Assembly: GCF_012912005.1 (NCBI RefSeq)
Contig: NZ_JABBEA010000024.1
Coordinates: 1 to 63,673, forward strand
Origin: Paenibacillus sp. SZ31
Lineage (GTDB): Bacteria; Bacillota; Bacilli; Paenibacillales; Paenibacillaceae
Reading direction: 5' to 3'
DNA: 63,673 bases
The translations under genes were made by a program, and so were the position numbers. Below the pieces are notes generated by a model. The model did not search any database. It saw nothing but the letters and a program-made list of their open reading frames with translations, and was not told the DNA's origin. Below are positions 33,880 through 43,240 of this stretch, in pieces; positions within the stretch are counted from its first letter, which is position 1; each line of letters opens with the position of its first letter.

Positions 33880-35958
33880 ATGGCTAGAGAGTTCTCCTTG
33901 AAAAATACACGTAATATCGGGATCATGGCTCATATTGATGCGGGTAAAACCACTACAACTGAGCGGATCTTGTTCTACACAGGACGTACGCACAAAATCG
34001 GTGAAGTTCACGAAGGCGCTGCGACAATGGACTGGATGGAACAAGAGCAGGAGCGCGGAATTACGATTACTTCCGCTGCTACTACCGCTGCTTGGAAGGG
34101 CCACCGCGTTAATATTATTGATACCCCGGGACACGTTGACTTCACTGTTGAAGTTGAACGTTCCCTTCGTGTATTGGACGGAGCAGTTGGTGTATTCAGT
34201 GCGAAAGAAGGCGTTGAGCCTCAGTCCGAAACCGTATGGAGACAGGCTGACAAGTACGGCGTACCTCGTATCGCATATGTAAACAAAATGGATATCATCG
34301 GTGCTGACTTCCTGAACGTTGTATCTGACATGCGTGATCGCCTTCAAGCGAACGCTGTTGCGATTCAACTTCCAATCGGCGCTGAAAATGATTTCAAAGG
34401 CATCATCGATATCGTTGCTCAAAAGGCTCATATGTACAAAGATGACCTGGGACAAGATATCGAAGAAGTCGAAATTCCTGCAGAATTTGCAGATCAAGTT
34501 GAAGAACTTCGCAACGAGCTGATTGAGCGCGTTGCTGAACTGGACGAAGATTTGACAATGAAATACCTGGAAGGCGAAGAGATCACAATTGATGAGATCA
34601 AAACCGTACTCCGTAAAGGTGTTGTAGATGTTAAGATCTTCCCAGTTATCTGTGGATCCTCATACCGTAACAAAGGTGTTCAACTGATGTTGGATGCTGT
34701 TATCGACTACTTGCCAGCTCCAACAGATGTTGCTTCGATCACGGGACATCTTGAAGATGGAACTGAAGCAATTCGTAAGTCATCCGATGAAGAGCCATTC
34801 TCTGCATTGGCATTCAAAATTATGACAGACCCTTACGTTGGTAAATTAACATTCTTCCGCGTATACTCCGGTGTTCTTCAATCCGGATCCTATGTATTGA
34901 ATGCCACTAAAAACAAGCGTGAGCGTATCGGTCGTATCCTTCAAATGCATGCGAACAGTCGTCAAGAAATCACTGTAGTTTACTCCGGTGATATTGCAGC
35001 TGCCGTAGGTTTGAAAGATACGGGTACAGGTGATACACTATGTGATGAGAAATATCCGGTTATCTTGGAGTCAATGAACTTCCCTGATCCGGTTATCGAA
35101 ATCGCTGTTGAACCTAAAACCAAAGCTGACCAGGATAAACTGGGTGTTGCTCTCGGTAAGTTGACTGAAGAGGATCCAACTCTTCGTGCTCATACTGACG
35201 AAGAAACAGGCCAAACGATCTTGGCAGGTATGGGTGAGCTTCACCTTGATATCATCATCGACCGTATGCGTCGTGAGTTCAAGGTTGAAACTACTGTGGG
35301 TAAACCACAAGTAGCTTACCGTGAAACATTCCGTGCTCCAGCGCGCGTTGAAGGTAAATTCGTACGTCAATCCGGTGGTCGTGGTCAATACGGTCACGTA
35401 TGGGTTGAATTCGAACCTCTCGAGCCGGGTACAGGCAGCCAGTTTGAAAGTAAGGTTGTCGGTGGTTCGGTTCCAAGAGAATACATTCAACCTGCACTGT
35501 CAGGGATTGAAGAGCAAATGAAAAACGGCGTTATTGCAGGCTTCCCGCTTGTAGACGTTAAGGCTACAATTGTAGACGGATCTTACCATGATGTCGATTC
35601 CAATGAGATGGCATTTAAAATTGCCGGATCTATGGCGCTTAAAGCGGCTAAAGACAAGTGTAAACCAGTTCTGCTTGAGCCTATCATGAAAGTAGAAGTA
35701 ACAGTTCCAGAAGAGTACATGGGTGACGTAATGGGTATGTTGAACTCCCGTCGTGGCCGCATCGAAGGTATGGATTCCCGTAGTGGAGCTCAAATCATCC
35801 GTGCTAAGGTACCTTTGTCTGAAATGTTTGGTTACTCTACGACTCTTCGTTCCGGTACTCAAGGACGCGGCGTATTCTCCATGGAACTCTCTCACTATGA
35901 AGAAGTTCCTAAGAGCATTGCTGAAGAAATCGTTGCTAAAACAAAAGGCACCGAGTAG
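33880..35958 (+). CDS. fusA: Elongation factor G
   Basis: EF-G catalyses GTP-driven translocation. The 692-residue protein has G1 AHIDAGKT, G3 DTPGHVDFT and G4 NKMD, then domains II to V, including the loop around RGQYGHVWVEFEP in domain IV. Residues in the fusidic-acid pocket look conventional. It is cotranscribed with rpsG and tuf. It carries all catalytic signatures, so it is the housekeeping factor rather than the FusA2 type. Confidence 0.98.
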   Translation: MAREFSLKNTRNIGIMAHIDAGKTTTTERILFYTGRTHKIGEVHEGAATMDWMEQEQERGITITSAATTAAWKGHRVNIIDTPGHVDFTVEVERSLRVLDGAVGVFSAKEGVEPQSETVWRQADKYGVPRIAYVNKMDIIGADFLNVVSDMRDRLQANAVAIQLPIGAENDFKGIIDIVAQKAHMYKDDLGQDIEEVEIPAEFADQVEELRNELIERVAELDEDLTMKYLEGEEITIDEIKTVLRKGVVDVKIFPVICGSSYRNKGVQLMLDAVIDYLPAPTDVASITGHLEDGTEAIRKSSDEEPFSALAFKIMTDPYVGKLTFFRVYSGVLQSGSYVLNATKNKRERIGRILQMHANSRQEITVVYSGDIAAAVGLKDTGTGDTLCDEKYPVILESMNFPDPVIEIAVEPKTKADQDKLGVALGKLTEEDPTLRAHTDEETGQTILAGMGELHLDIIIDRMRREFKVETTVGKPQVAYRETFRAPARVEGKFVRQSGGRGQYGHVWVEFEPLEPGTGSQFESKVVGGSVPREYIQPALSGIEEQMKNGVIAGFPLVDVKATIVDGSYHDVDSNEMAFKIAGSMALKAAKDKCKPVLLEPIMKVEVTVPEEYMGDVMGMLNSRRGRIEGMDSRSGAQIIRAKVPLSEMFGYSTTLRSGTQGRGVFSMELSHYEEVPKSIAEEIVAKTKGTE

Positions 35959-36053
35959 TTTTCTCACACTGGATGCAAGTGCATAAGAATTCATTTCGGA
36001 GCACTTCATTCAGTGAAAACATAAAATTATAATTTTAAGGAGGCCACGTTCAA

Positions 36054-37244
36054 ATGGCAAAGGCTAAATACGAACGTAATAAACCCCACGTTAACATCGG
36101 TACGATCGGTCACGTCGATCACGGTAAAACAACACTGACTGCTGCAATCACAACTGTATTGTCCAAAACTTACGGTGGTGCAGCAATTGCATTCGATCAA
36201 ATCGATAAAGCTCCAGAAGAGCGCGAGCGCGGTATCACAATCTCCACATCACACGTTGAGTACGAAACTGACACTCGTCACTACGCTCACGTAGACTGCC
36301 CGGGTCACGCCGACTATGTTAAAAACATGATCACTGGCGCGGCACAAATGGACGGAGCTATCTTGGTAGTATCCGCAGCTGATGGTCCAATGCCACAAAC
36401 TCGTGAGCATATCTTGCTCTCCCGTCAAGTAGGCGTACCTTACATCGTTGTATTCTTGAACAAATGCGACATGGTTGAAGACGAAGAATTGTTGGAATTG
36501 GTTGAGATGGAAGTTCGCGACCTTCTTAACGAATATGAGTTCCCAGGTGATGATACTCCAATCACTCGTGGATCCGCTCGTGAAGCTCTGCAAAACCCTG
36601 ATGGTGAGTGGGCTCAAAAAATCGTTGAGATGTTCAAAGAGATCGACACTTACATCCCATTGCCTGAGCGTCAAACTGACAAGCCTTTCTTGATGCCTGT
36701 CGAGGACGTATTCTCCATCACTGGTCGTGGTACTGTTGCTACTGGCCGTGTAGAGCGTGGTACTGTTAAAGTCGGCGAAGAGATCGAAATCGTTGGTATT
36801 ACTGAAGAAACTAAAAAATCCGTAGTTACGGGCGTAGAAATGTTCCGTAAATTGTTGGATTCCGCTCAAGCGGGCGACAACATCGGTGCATTGTTGCGTG
36901 GTGTTGACCGTACTCAAATCGAGCGTGGTCAAGTACTTGCGAAACCAGGTTCTGTTAAGCCACACACAGAATTCACTGCACAAATCTACGTTTTGACTAA
37001 AGAAGAGGGTGGCCGTCATAAGCCTTTCTTCACTGGATACCGTCCACAGTTCTACTTCCGTACAACTGACGTAACAGGCATCATCAACTTGCCTGAAGGT
37101 ACTGAAATGGTAATGCCTGGTGATAACATCACTGTTACTGTTTCTCTGATCTCCCCAATCGCGATTGAAGAAGGAACTAAGTTCTCCATTCGTGAAGGCG
37201 GACGTACAGTAGGTGCCGGTTCCGTAGCATCGATCCAAAAATAA
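36054..37244 (+). CDS. tuf: Elongation factor Tu
   Basis: EF-Tu delivers aminoacyl-tRNA to the ribosome. The 396-residue protein has GHVDHGKTTLTAAI (G1), DCPGHADYVKNM (G3, with the catalytic histidine) and NKCDM (G4), then two beta-barrel domains. AAGGAGG precedes ATG 36054. Codon use looks strongly biased, as expected for high expression. A perfect terminator hairpin follows, closing the str unit. Confidence 0.98.
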   Translation: MAKAKYERNKPHVNIGTIGHVDHGKTTLTAAITTVLSKTYGGAAIAFDQIDKAPEERERGITISTSHVEYETDTRHYAHVDCPGHADYVKNMITGAAQMDGAILVVSAADGPMPQTREHILLSRQVGVPYIVVFLNKCDMVEDEELLELVEMEVRDLLNEYEFPGDDTPITRGSAREALQNPDGEWAQKIVEMFKEIDTYIPLPERQTDKPFLMPVEDVFSITGRGTVATGRVERGTVKVGEEIEIVGITEETKKSVVTGVEMFRKLLDSAQAGDNIGALLRGVDRTQIERGQVLAKPGSVKPHTEFTAQIYVLTKEEGGRHKPFFTGYRPQFYFRTTDVTGIINLPEGTEMVMPGDNITVTVSLISPIAIEEGTKFSIREGGRTVGAGSVASIQK

Positions 37245-37320
37245 TTCGGCTTAACGCTGAATAAAGCATATGCAACAGTGTACTGGAACGAGTAACATTG
37301 TACTGTAACGAAGCTTCGGA

Positions 37321-37359
37321 AGAGTTCTTTATCCGACATCGGATAAAGAACTCTTTTAT
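37321..37359 (+). terminator. Terminator after tuf
   Basis: A perfect 15-base-pair stem (37321-37335 with 37340-37354) and ACAT loop are followed by TTTTATT. It separates the str unit from the S10 operon. Confidence 0.92.
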
Positions 37360-37514
37360 TATGTGTAAAGTTTCGGAACCTGCGTCATACGAAATGAACA
37401 TCATTTACAAGAATAGAAGGATCGGTAAGGCAGCCTGGATATTGAAGATAACACTGCAATAAACGAAGTCATTTCATCAGAAAAGATTAGTTTAAATGTT
37501 TTTCTTAAATATGC

Positions 37515-37543
37515 TTGCAATACGCCCATCTTTTCTATATAAT
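37515..37543 (+). promoter_or_regulatory. Promoter of the S10-spc-alpha cluster
   Basis: TTGCAA (37515-37520) and consensus TATAAT (37538-37543) are 17 bases apart. No equally good promoter was seen downstream until truA, so it probably drives much of the supercluster. Confidence 0.8.
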
Positions 37544-37549
37544 AATGAA

Positions 37550-37675
37550 TGTTGTTCTGTGACGTTGCGATGATGTGAGAGGTTACTGGCACACCCGGCC
37601 CCTTTGCCATGGGACAGTGGCCAGAAAATTTTCACGGAGTATGTCCGATAAAAAATTGGGCGATAGAAGGAGGGA
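37550..37675 (+). promoter_or_regulatory. S10 operon leader, possible structured RNA
   Basis: About 130 bases of transcribed leader lie between the promoter and rpsJ. CTGGCACAC near 37586-37594 can pair imperfectly with GTGGCCAG at 37618-37625. An L4-type autoregulatory leader is known in front of S10 operons of other bacteria, but I cannot match this sequence to one. Part of the leader is open in the rpsJ frame (37609-37680) but is not coding. Confidence 0.4.
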
Positions 37676-37680
37676 CTAAA

Positions 37681-37989
37681 ATGGCAAAGCAAAAAATTCG
37701 TATTCGTTTGAAAGCTTACGACCACAGAATTCTTGATCAATCCGCGGAGAAAATTGTTGAAACAGCAAAACGTTCGGGTGCAGGTGTATCCGGTCCGATT
37801 CCGCTTCCTACTGAAAAACAAATCATTACTATTCTTCGTGCGGTGCACAAGTACAAGGATTCTCGGGAACAATTCGAACAACGCACACATAAGCGTTTGA
37901 TCGACATCGTTAACCCGACTCCACAAACTGTGGATGCCTTGATGCGCTTGGATCTGCCGTCCGGTGTAGATATCGAAATTAAATTGTAA
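37681..37989 (+). CDS. rpsJ: Ribosomal protein uS10 (NusE)
   Basis: S10 is a 30S head protein and also the NusE partner in antitermination. The 102-residue protein starts MAKQKIRIRLKAYDHRILDQ and retains the loop SGPIPLPTEK. ATG 37681 follows GAAGGAGGG; upstream in-frame codons are in the leader. It opens the S10 operon. Confidence 0.97.
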   Translation: MAKQKIRIRLKAYDHRILDQSAEKIVETAKRSGAGVSGPIPLPTEKQIITILRAVHKYKDSREQFEQRTHKRLIDIVNPTPQTVDALMRLDLPSGVDIEIKL

Positions 37990-38035
37990 TACAAGCTACA
38001 ACAAAGACCATGTATAAAGGAAAAGAGGTGTCAAC

Positions 38036-38659
38036 ATGAAAGCAATCTTAGGAAAAAAACTCGGAATGACTCAAGTATTTACTCCTGAAGGTAACGTTGT
38101 TCCAGTAACGGTTATCGAAGCGGGCCCTTGTGTTGTTTTGCAAAAGAAAGACATTGAGAACGATGGCTACGAAGCAATTCAAATCGGTTACTCCGATAAG
38201 AAAGAGAAAAATGCTAACAAGCCAGAAGCAGGTCACGCTAAAAAAGCGAACACTGCCCCTAAGCGCTACGTTCGTGAAGTTCGCGGTATCAACATCGCAG
38301 AATATGAAGTTGGCCAAGAACTGAAAGCTGACATTTTCGCTGAAGGCGAATTCGTTGACGTAACGGGTATTTCTAAAGGTAAAGGTTTTGCCGGCGTTAT
38401 CAAACGTTGGGGACAAAGCACTGGACCTATGTCACACGGTTCGCGTTACCACCGTGGCCCTGGTTCAATGGGTTCGATCCAAGCTAACCGAGTTCCTAAA
38501 GGCAAACGCCTGCCAGGACACATGGGACATGATACAGTTACAATTCAACGTCTTGAAGTAGTTAAAGTAGACGCTGAGCGTAACGTGTTGCTCGTGAAAG
38601 GTTCCATTCCTGGACCGAAAAACAGTCTCATTAGAGTTAAACAAACGGTGAAAAAATAA
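38036..38659 (+). CDS. rplC: Ribosomal protein uL3
   Basis: L3 nucleates 50S assembly and its central loop approaches the peptidyl transferase centre. The 207-residue protein begins MKAILGKKLGMTQVFTPEG and holds the loop SHGSRYHRGPGSMGS and GHMGHDTVT. GAGGTG precedes ATG 38036, 46 bases after rpsJ. Confidence 0.97.
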   Translation: MKAILGKKLGMTQVFTPEGNVVPVTVIEAGPCVVLQKKDIENDGYEAIQIGYSDKKEKNANKPEAGHAKKANTAPKRYVREVRGINIAEYEVGQELKADIFAEGEFVDVTGISKGKGFAGVIKRWGQSTGPMSHGSRYHRGPGSMGSIQANRVPKGKRLPGHMGHDTVTIQRLEVVKVDAERNVLLVKGSIPGPKNSLIRVKQTVKK

Positions 38660-38684
38660 CCACTGAAGAAAGGAGGAACACAAA

Positions 38685-39308
38685 ATGCCAAAAGTATCAG
38701 TTTACAATGTAGATGGTAGCCAAGTAGGCGAAGTTGAATTGAACGATGCGGTTTTCGGAATTGAGCCGAACCAACACGTTCTGTACGATGCAGTTCTTAT
38801 GCAACGCGCTTCCCTTCGTCAAGGTACCCACAAAGTAAAAGGACGTTCTGAAGTACGTGGCGGTGGACGTAAACCTTGGAAACAAAAAGGTACAGGTCGC
38901 GCTCGTCAAGGTTCGATTCGTTCACCACAATGGAAAGGCGGCGGTATCGTATTTGGTCCGACACCACGGAGCTATGCGTATAAACTGCCTAAGAAAGTTC
39001 GTCGCTTGGCGATCAAATCAGCCCTTTCATCTAAAGTGCTTGACAATGACATTATCGTTTTGGACGCTCTCACGTTGAGCTCACCTAAAACTAAAGAATT
39101 TGCAGCCATCTTGAGTAACCTCAAAGTGGGACGTAAAGCTTTGATCGTAGCTCCTAGCTATGATGATAATGTAGCTCTTTCCGCACGGAATATTCCAGGC
39201 GTGAAATTCGTAGCTGCTGACGGCATTAATGTTCTTGACGTGCTTTCGCACGACAAACTGATCATTACGAAAGAAGCAGTTCAGAAGGTAGAGGAGGTGC
39301 TCGCGTAA
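38685..39308 (+). CDS. rplD: Ribosomal protein uL4
   Basis: L4 lines the exit tunnel with a long loop, here GGGRKPWKQKGTGRARQGSI, the macrolide-resistance region, with no visible alteration from the usual sequence. Length 207 is standard. In proteobacteria L4 represses the S10 operon. Its stop codon overlaps the rplW start by one base. Confidence 0.97.
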   Translation: MPKVSVYNVDGSQVGEVELNDAVFGIEPNQHVLYDAVLMQRASLRQGTHKVKGRSEVRGGGRKPWKQKGTGRARQGSIRSPQWKGGGIVFGPTPRSYAYKLPKKVRRLAIKSALSSKVLDNDIIVLDALTLSSPKTKEFAAILSNLKVGRKALIVAPSYDDNVALSARNIPGVKFVAADGINVLDVLSHDKLIITKEAVQKVEEVLA

Positions 39309-39598
39309 TGAAAGATCCTCGTGATATTGTGAAACGTCCGATTATTACGGAACGTACAGCTGACATGATGAATGACTTGAAATATGTATTTGAAGTCGAC
39401 ATCCGTGCAAACAAAACCGAGATCAAGAAAGCCGTAGAAGCTATTTTCAATGTAAAAGTGAAAAACGTGAACACGCTTCGTGTTCCAGCTAAGCCAAAAC
39501 GGTACGGACGTTATTCCGGATATACTAGCGAATGGAAAAAAGCGTTTGTAACGCTGACAAAAGACAGCAAAACGCTTGAGTTCTTTGAAACTGTATAA
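39308..39598 (+). CDS. rplW: Ribosomal protein uL23
   Basis: L23 stands at the tunnel exit and docks trigger factor, SRP and the Sec channel. The 96-residue protein contains DIVKRPIITERTADMM and FNVKVKNVNTLRVPAKPKR. ATG 39308 overlaps the rplD stop (TAATG), with GGAGG inside the end of rplD. Confidence 0.97.
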   Translation: MKDPRDIVKRPIITERTADMMNDLKYVFEVDIRANKTEIKKAVEAIFNVKVKNVNTLRVPAKPKRYGRYSGYTSEWKKAFVTLTKDSKTLEFFETV

Positions 39599-39628
39599 TT
39601 GAATTTTTGAAGTAAGGAGGGAAACCCA

Positions 39629-40459
39629 GTGCCAATCAAAAAGTATAAACCAACATCCCCGGCAAGACGGAACATGTCCGTTTCTACATTTGAGGAAATC
39701 ACCACAAATCAGCCGGAGAAATCGTTGTTGGCCCCGTTGAGCAAACAAGCAGGCCGCAACAACCAAGGTAAAATTACAGTTCGTCACCATGGTGGTGGAC
39801 ACAAACGTAAATACCGTATCATCGACTTCAAACGTACTAAAGATGGAATACCGGGCCGCGTTGCTACGATTGAGTATGACCCGAACCGTACATCTAATAT
39901 CGCTCTGATTCACTATGCTGATGGTGAGAAACGTTACATCATCGCTCCTAAAGGTTTGAAAGTTGGAGATCAAGTGTTCTCCGGACCTGAATCAGACATC
40001 AAAATCGGTAACGCTCTGCCACTCGAAAACATTCCAGTAGGTACCGTTATCCACAATATCGAATTGAAACCAGGTAAAGGCGGACAATTGGTTCGTGCTG
40101 CTGGTACAGAAGCACAATTGCTTGGTAAAGAAGAAAAATACGTTTCCGTTCGTCTCTCTTCCGGAGAAGTTCGTCGTATTTTGAAAGTTTGCCGCGCAAC
40201 AATCGGATCTGTTGGTAACCAAGACCACGAGCTCATCAAAATCGGTAAAGCCGGTCGTAGCCGTTGGTTGGGTAAACGTCCTGAGGTTCGTGGTGTAGTA
40301 ATGAACCCTAACGATCACCCACACGGTGGTGGTGAAGGTCGTGCTCCAATCGGACGTAAATCGCCAATGTCACCATGGGGTAAACCTACTCTTGGTTACA
40401 AAACGCGTAAGAAAAATAAAGCTTCTGATAAATACATCATTCGCCGCCGCACGAAGTAA
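39629..40459 (+). CDS. rplB: Ribosomal protein uL2
   Basis: L2 is needed for subunit joining and peptidyl transferase activity. The 276-residue protein shows GRNNQGKITVRHHGGGHKR and the conserved C-terminal NPNDHPHGGGEGRAPIGR, which reaches the catalytic centre. The start is GTG 39629 after AAGGAGGG. Confidence 0.97.
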   Translation: MPIKKYKPTSPARRNMSVSTFEEITTNQPEKSLLAPLSKQAGRNNQGKITVRHHGGGHKRKYRIIDFKRTKDGIPGRVATIEYDPNRTSNIALIHYADGEKRYIIAPKGLKVGDQVFSGPESDIKIGNALPLENIPVGTVIHNIELKPGKGGQLVRAAGTEAQLLGKEEKYVSVRLSSGEVRRILKVCRATIGSVGNQDHELIKIGKAGRSRWLGKRPEVRGVVMNPNDHPHGGGEGRAPIGRKSPMSPWGKPTLGYKTRKKNKASDKYIIRRRTK

Positions 40460-40530
40460 TACACACTGTGCATAACTTCGTGAGGCATCTGCGGATGCAT
40501 AATAGCTACGTTTGAAGGGAGGATCTCCAC

Positions 40531-40809
40531 ATGGGTCGCAGTTTGAAAAAAGGGCCATTCATTGATGGCTACATGCTCAAAAAGGTAGAAGAGATGGAAG
40601 CTTCAGGTAAGAAGAACGTAATCAAAACCTGGTCCCGTCGTTCTACAATTTTCCCGCAATTCATCGGACACACATTTGGCGTTTACGATGGTCGTAAACA
40701 CGTGCCAGTGTATGTAACTGAGGACATGGTCGGACACAAACTGGGTGAGTTCGCTCCAACCCGTACGTACAAAGGCCATACTGATGATGATAAGAAAACA
40801 AGAAGATAA
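40531..40809 (+). CDS. rpsS: Ribosomal protein uS19
   Basis: S19 lies in the 30S head near the A site and pairs with S13. The 92-residue protein starts MGRSLKKGPFIDGYMLKK and has IIFPQFIGHTF-type and HKLGEFAPTRTYKGH motifs (here TIFPQFIGHTF). GGGAGGA precedes ATG 40531. Confidence 0.97.
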   Translation: MGRSLKKGPFIDGYMLKKVEEMEASGKKNVIKTWSRRSTIFPQFIGHTFGVYDGRKHVPVYVTEDMVGHKLGEFAPTRTYKGHTDDDKKTRR

Positions 40810-40844
40810 ATGAACATCTTTAATGTTTGAGAGGAGGTTACACA

Positions 40845-41177
40845 ATGGAAGCAAAAGCACATGCTAAGTTTATCCGGATTGCTCCTCGTAAAGTTCAACT
40901 CGTTGTTGACTTGATTCGCGGCAAGCAAGTAGGTGAGGCGGTTGCCATTCTCCGTCACACTCCGAAATCCGCTTCTCCTATCGTTGAGAAGTTGCTTAAC
41001 TCCGCTATTGCGAATGCGGAACATAACTATTCTTTGGATGTTAATAACTTGGTTATCTCGCAAGCTTACGTGAACCAAGGACCGACAATGAAACGTTTCC
41101 GCCCTCGTGCAATGGGACGTGCAAGTCGTATTAACAAACGTACTAGCCACATCACTTTGGTGGTATCTGAGAAGTAG
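40845..41177 (+). CDS. rplV: Ribosomal protein uL22
   Basis: L22 extends a beta-hairpin into the exit tunnel near the macrolide site; the tip region GPTMKRFRPRAMGRASRI is intact without the deletions seen in resistant mutants. ATG 40845 follows GAGGAGG and gives 110 residues, the normal length; upstream frame to 40827 includes the Shine-Dalgarno site. Confidence 0.97.
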   Translation: MEAKAHAKFIRIAPRKVQLVVDLIRGKQVGEAVAILRHTPKSASPIVEKLLNSAIANAEHNYSLDVNNLVISQAYVNQGPTMKRFRPRAMGRASRINKRTSHITLVVSEK

Positions 41178-41192
41178 AAGGAGGGGAAATGT

Positions 41193-41858
41193 GTGGGCCA
41201 AAAGGTAAATCCAGTCGGACTCCGTGTCGGAATTATCCGTGACTGGGAATCTAAGTGGTATGCAGGCAAAGACTTCGGTGATCTTTTGATGGAAGACGTG
41301 AGAATTCGTGAATTCCTGAAAAATAAATTGAAAGACTCCGCTTTATCTCGTGTGGAAATTGAGAGAGCGGCTAACCGCGTAAACGTAACGATTCACACTG
41401 CTAAACCAGGTATGGTTATTGGTAAAGGTGGTTCGGAAGTTGAAAATCTTCGTAACCAAATTACGAAAATTGCTGGCGGTAAAAAAGTACACATCAATAT
41501 CTCTGAGATTAAGAACCAAGATCTGGACGCTGTCCTTGTAGCTGAAAGCATTGCACAACAATTGGAACGTCGTGTTTCTTTCCGTCGTGCTTTGAAACAA
41601 GCAATTCAAAGAACTATGCGCTCTGGAGCAAAAGGTATTAAAACTCAAGTAGGCGGACGTCTTGGCGGCGCTGAGATTGCACGTTCTGAAGGCTACAGCG
41701 AAGGAACTGTTCCACTGCACACACTGCGTGCTGACATCGATTATGGTACAGCAGAGGCTCATACTACTTACGGACTTATCGGCGTAAAAGTATGGATCTA
41801 TCGTGGAGAGGTTCTTCCTACGGCTAAGAAACAAGCAGCTAAGGAAGGAGGCAACTAA
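41193..41858 (+). CDS. rpsC: Ribosomal protein uS3
   Basis: S3 forms part of the mRNA entry channel. The 221-residue protein starts GQKVNPVGLRVGIIRDWESK, has a KH domain (HTAKPGMVIGKGGSEVENL) and the basic helicase-linked stretch EIARSEGYSEGTVPLHTLRA. Start is GTG 41193 with AAGGAGGGG upstream. Confidence 0.97.
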   Translation: MGQKVNPVGLRVGIIRDWESKWYAGKDFGDLLMEDVRIREFLKNKLKDSALSRVEIERAANRVNVTIHTAKPGMVIGKGGSEVENLRNQITKIAGGKKVHINISEIKNQDLDAVLVAESIAQQLERRVSFRRALKQAIQRTMRSGAKGIKTQVGGRLGGAEIARSEGYSEGTVPLHTLRADIDYGTAEAHTTYGLIGVKVWIYRGEVLPTAKKQAAKEGGN

Positions 41859-41860
41859 TC

Positions 41861-42295
41861 ATGTTGGTACCAAAACGCGTAAAACACCGTAAGCAACAAC
41901 GTGGACATATGAAAGGCCAAGCTAAAGGCGGAACAACTTTGAACTTCGGCGAATATGGTCTTCAAGCTACGGAACCGGCTTGGATTACGAACCGTCAGAT
42001 TGAAGCGGCTCGTATTGCAATGACACGTTATATCAAACGTGGTGGTAAAGTTTGGATCAAAATTTTCCCTGACAAACCAGTTACTCAAAAGCCTCTCGAA
42101 GTTCGGATGGGTAGCGGTAAAGGTAACGTGGAAAAATGGGTTGCAGTAGTGAAACCTGGTAAGATCATGTTTGAACTTGCTGGTGTACCGGAGGATGTTG
42201 CACGCGAAGCAATGCGTCTTGCCGCTCACAAACTGCCAATCAAAACGAAGTTCGTGAAACGTGAAGAAGTGGGTGGTGAAGCAAATGAAAGCTAG
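41861..42295 (+). CDS. rplP: Ribosomal protein uL16
   Basis: L16 positions A-site tRNA in the 50S subunit. The 144-residue protein begins MLVPKRVKHRKQQRGHMKGQ and has the conserved IFPDKPVTQKPLEVRMGSGK, containing the arginine that is hydroxylated in some bacteria. It starts two bases after rpsC stops and overlaps rpmC by 11 bases. Confidence 0.97.
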   Translation: MLVPKRVKHRKQQRGHMKGQAKGGTTLNFGEYGLQATEPAWITNRQIEAARIAMTRYIKRGGKVWIKIFPDKPVTQKPLEVRMGSGKGNVEKWVAVVKPGKIMFELAGVPEDVAREAMRLAAHKLPIKTKFVKREEVGGEANES

Positions 42296-42482
42296 TGAAT
42301 TTCGCAACCTAACCTCTGCTGAAATCGAGCAAAAGATTGCCGGATTTAAAGAAGAACTCTTTAACCTCCGCTTTCAATTAGCTACCGGTCAGCTGGATAA
42401 CCCGACTCGCATCCGTGATGTGCGGAAAGAAATAGCTCGTGCTAAAACCATTATCCGTGAAAGAGAATTGGGAATCGGTTAA
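42285..42482 (+). CDS. rpmC: Ribosomal protein uL29
   Basis: L29 is a small helical protein near the tunnel exit. From ATG 42285 it has 65 residues with the family motif LFNLRFQLATGQLDNPTRI. The start lies within the end of rplP, next to GGTGGTG, consistent with coupled translation. Confidence 0.96.
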   Translation: MKASEFRNLTSAEIEQKIAGFKEELFNLRFQLATGQLDNPTRIRDVRKEIARAKTIIRERELGIG

Positions 42483-42530
42483 TTAGGGATAGGATGGACA
42501 ATCCGTCCGTAATCAGGAAGGAGGCCAACA

Positions 42531-42797
42531 ATGAGCGAAGAACGTAACGCACGTAAAGTGCAAACCGGTAAAGTGGTCAGCGATAAAATGGACAAAACGA
42601 TTGTTGTTGCTGTAGAAACTTACAAAAAACACAACTTGTACCATAAACGCATTAAGGTTACTAAAAAATTCAAAGCACATGACGAAGAAAACACTGCGAA
42701 AATCGGTGACACGGTGAAAATCATGGAGACTCGTCCGCTTTCGAAAGATAAACGCTGGAGACTTACTGAAATCGTAGAAAAAGCGGTTATCATCTAA
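42531..42797 (+). CDS. rpsQ: Ribosomal protein uS17
   Basis: S17 is a primary 16S rRNA-binding protein with an OB fold. The 88-residue protein contains GKVVSDKMDKTIVVAVE, the HKRIKVTKKFKAHDE signature and IMETRPLSKDKRWRL. GGAGG precedes ATG 42531. Confidence 0.97.
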   Translation: MSEERNARKVQTGKVVSDKMDKTIVVAVETYKKHNLYHKRIKVTKKFKAHDEENTAKIGDTVKIMETRPLSKDKRWRLTEIVEKAVII

Positions 42798-42832
42798 TGC
42801 ATCAGCAGCATAGCTGAAAGGAGGAATACTAA

Positions 42833-43201
42833 ATGATCCAACCATTTACACGTTTGACTGTGGCTGACAACTCCGGTGCGAAGGAACTGATGTGTATCCG
42901 CGTACTCGGCGGTACGGGACGTCGTACAGCTCAAATTGGTGATTTGATCGTTTGTTCTGTAAAACAAGCAACACCAGGCGGCGTTGTCAAAAAAGGTGAT
43001 GTAGTCAGAGCGGTTGTCGTTCGTACGAAACGTTCTATACGTCGTAAAGACGGTTCCTACATCGGTTTTGATGAAAATGCAGCAGTTGTTGTAAAAGACG
43101 ACAAAAGCCCACGTGGAACACGTATTTTCGGACCTGTTGCTCGTGAACTTCGCGACAAAGACTTCATGAAAATCGTTTCCTTGGCTCCAGAAGTTATCTA
43201 A
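42833..43201 (+). CDS. rplN: Ribosomal protein uL14
   Basis: L14 contributes to bridge B8 with the 30S subunit and is the binding site of RsfS. The 122-residue protein starts MIQPFTRLTVADNSGAKEL and has RGTRIFGPVARELRDKDFMK. AAAGGAGG lies nine bases upstream. Confidence 0.97.
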   Translation: MIQPFTRLTVADNSGAKELMCIRVLGGTGRRTAQIGDLIVCSVKQATPGGVVKKGDVVRAVVVRTKRSIRRKDGSYIGFDENAAVVVKDDKSPRGTRIFGPVARELRDKDFMKIVSLAPEVI

Positions 43202-43240
43202 AGCTTAATCTCGTGATGTTAGAAACAGGAGGTGTACGAA

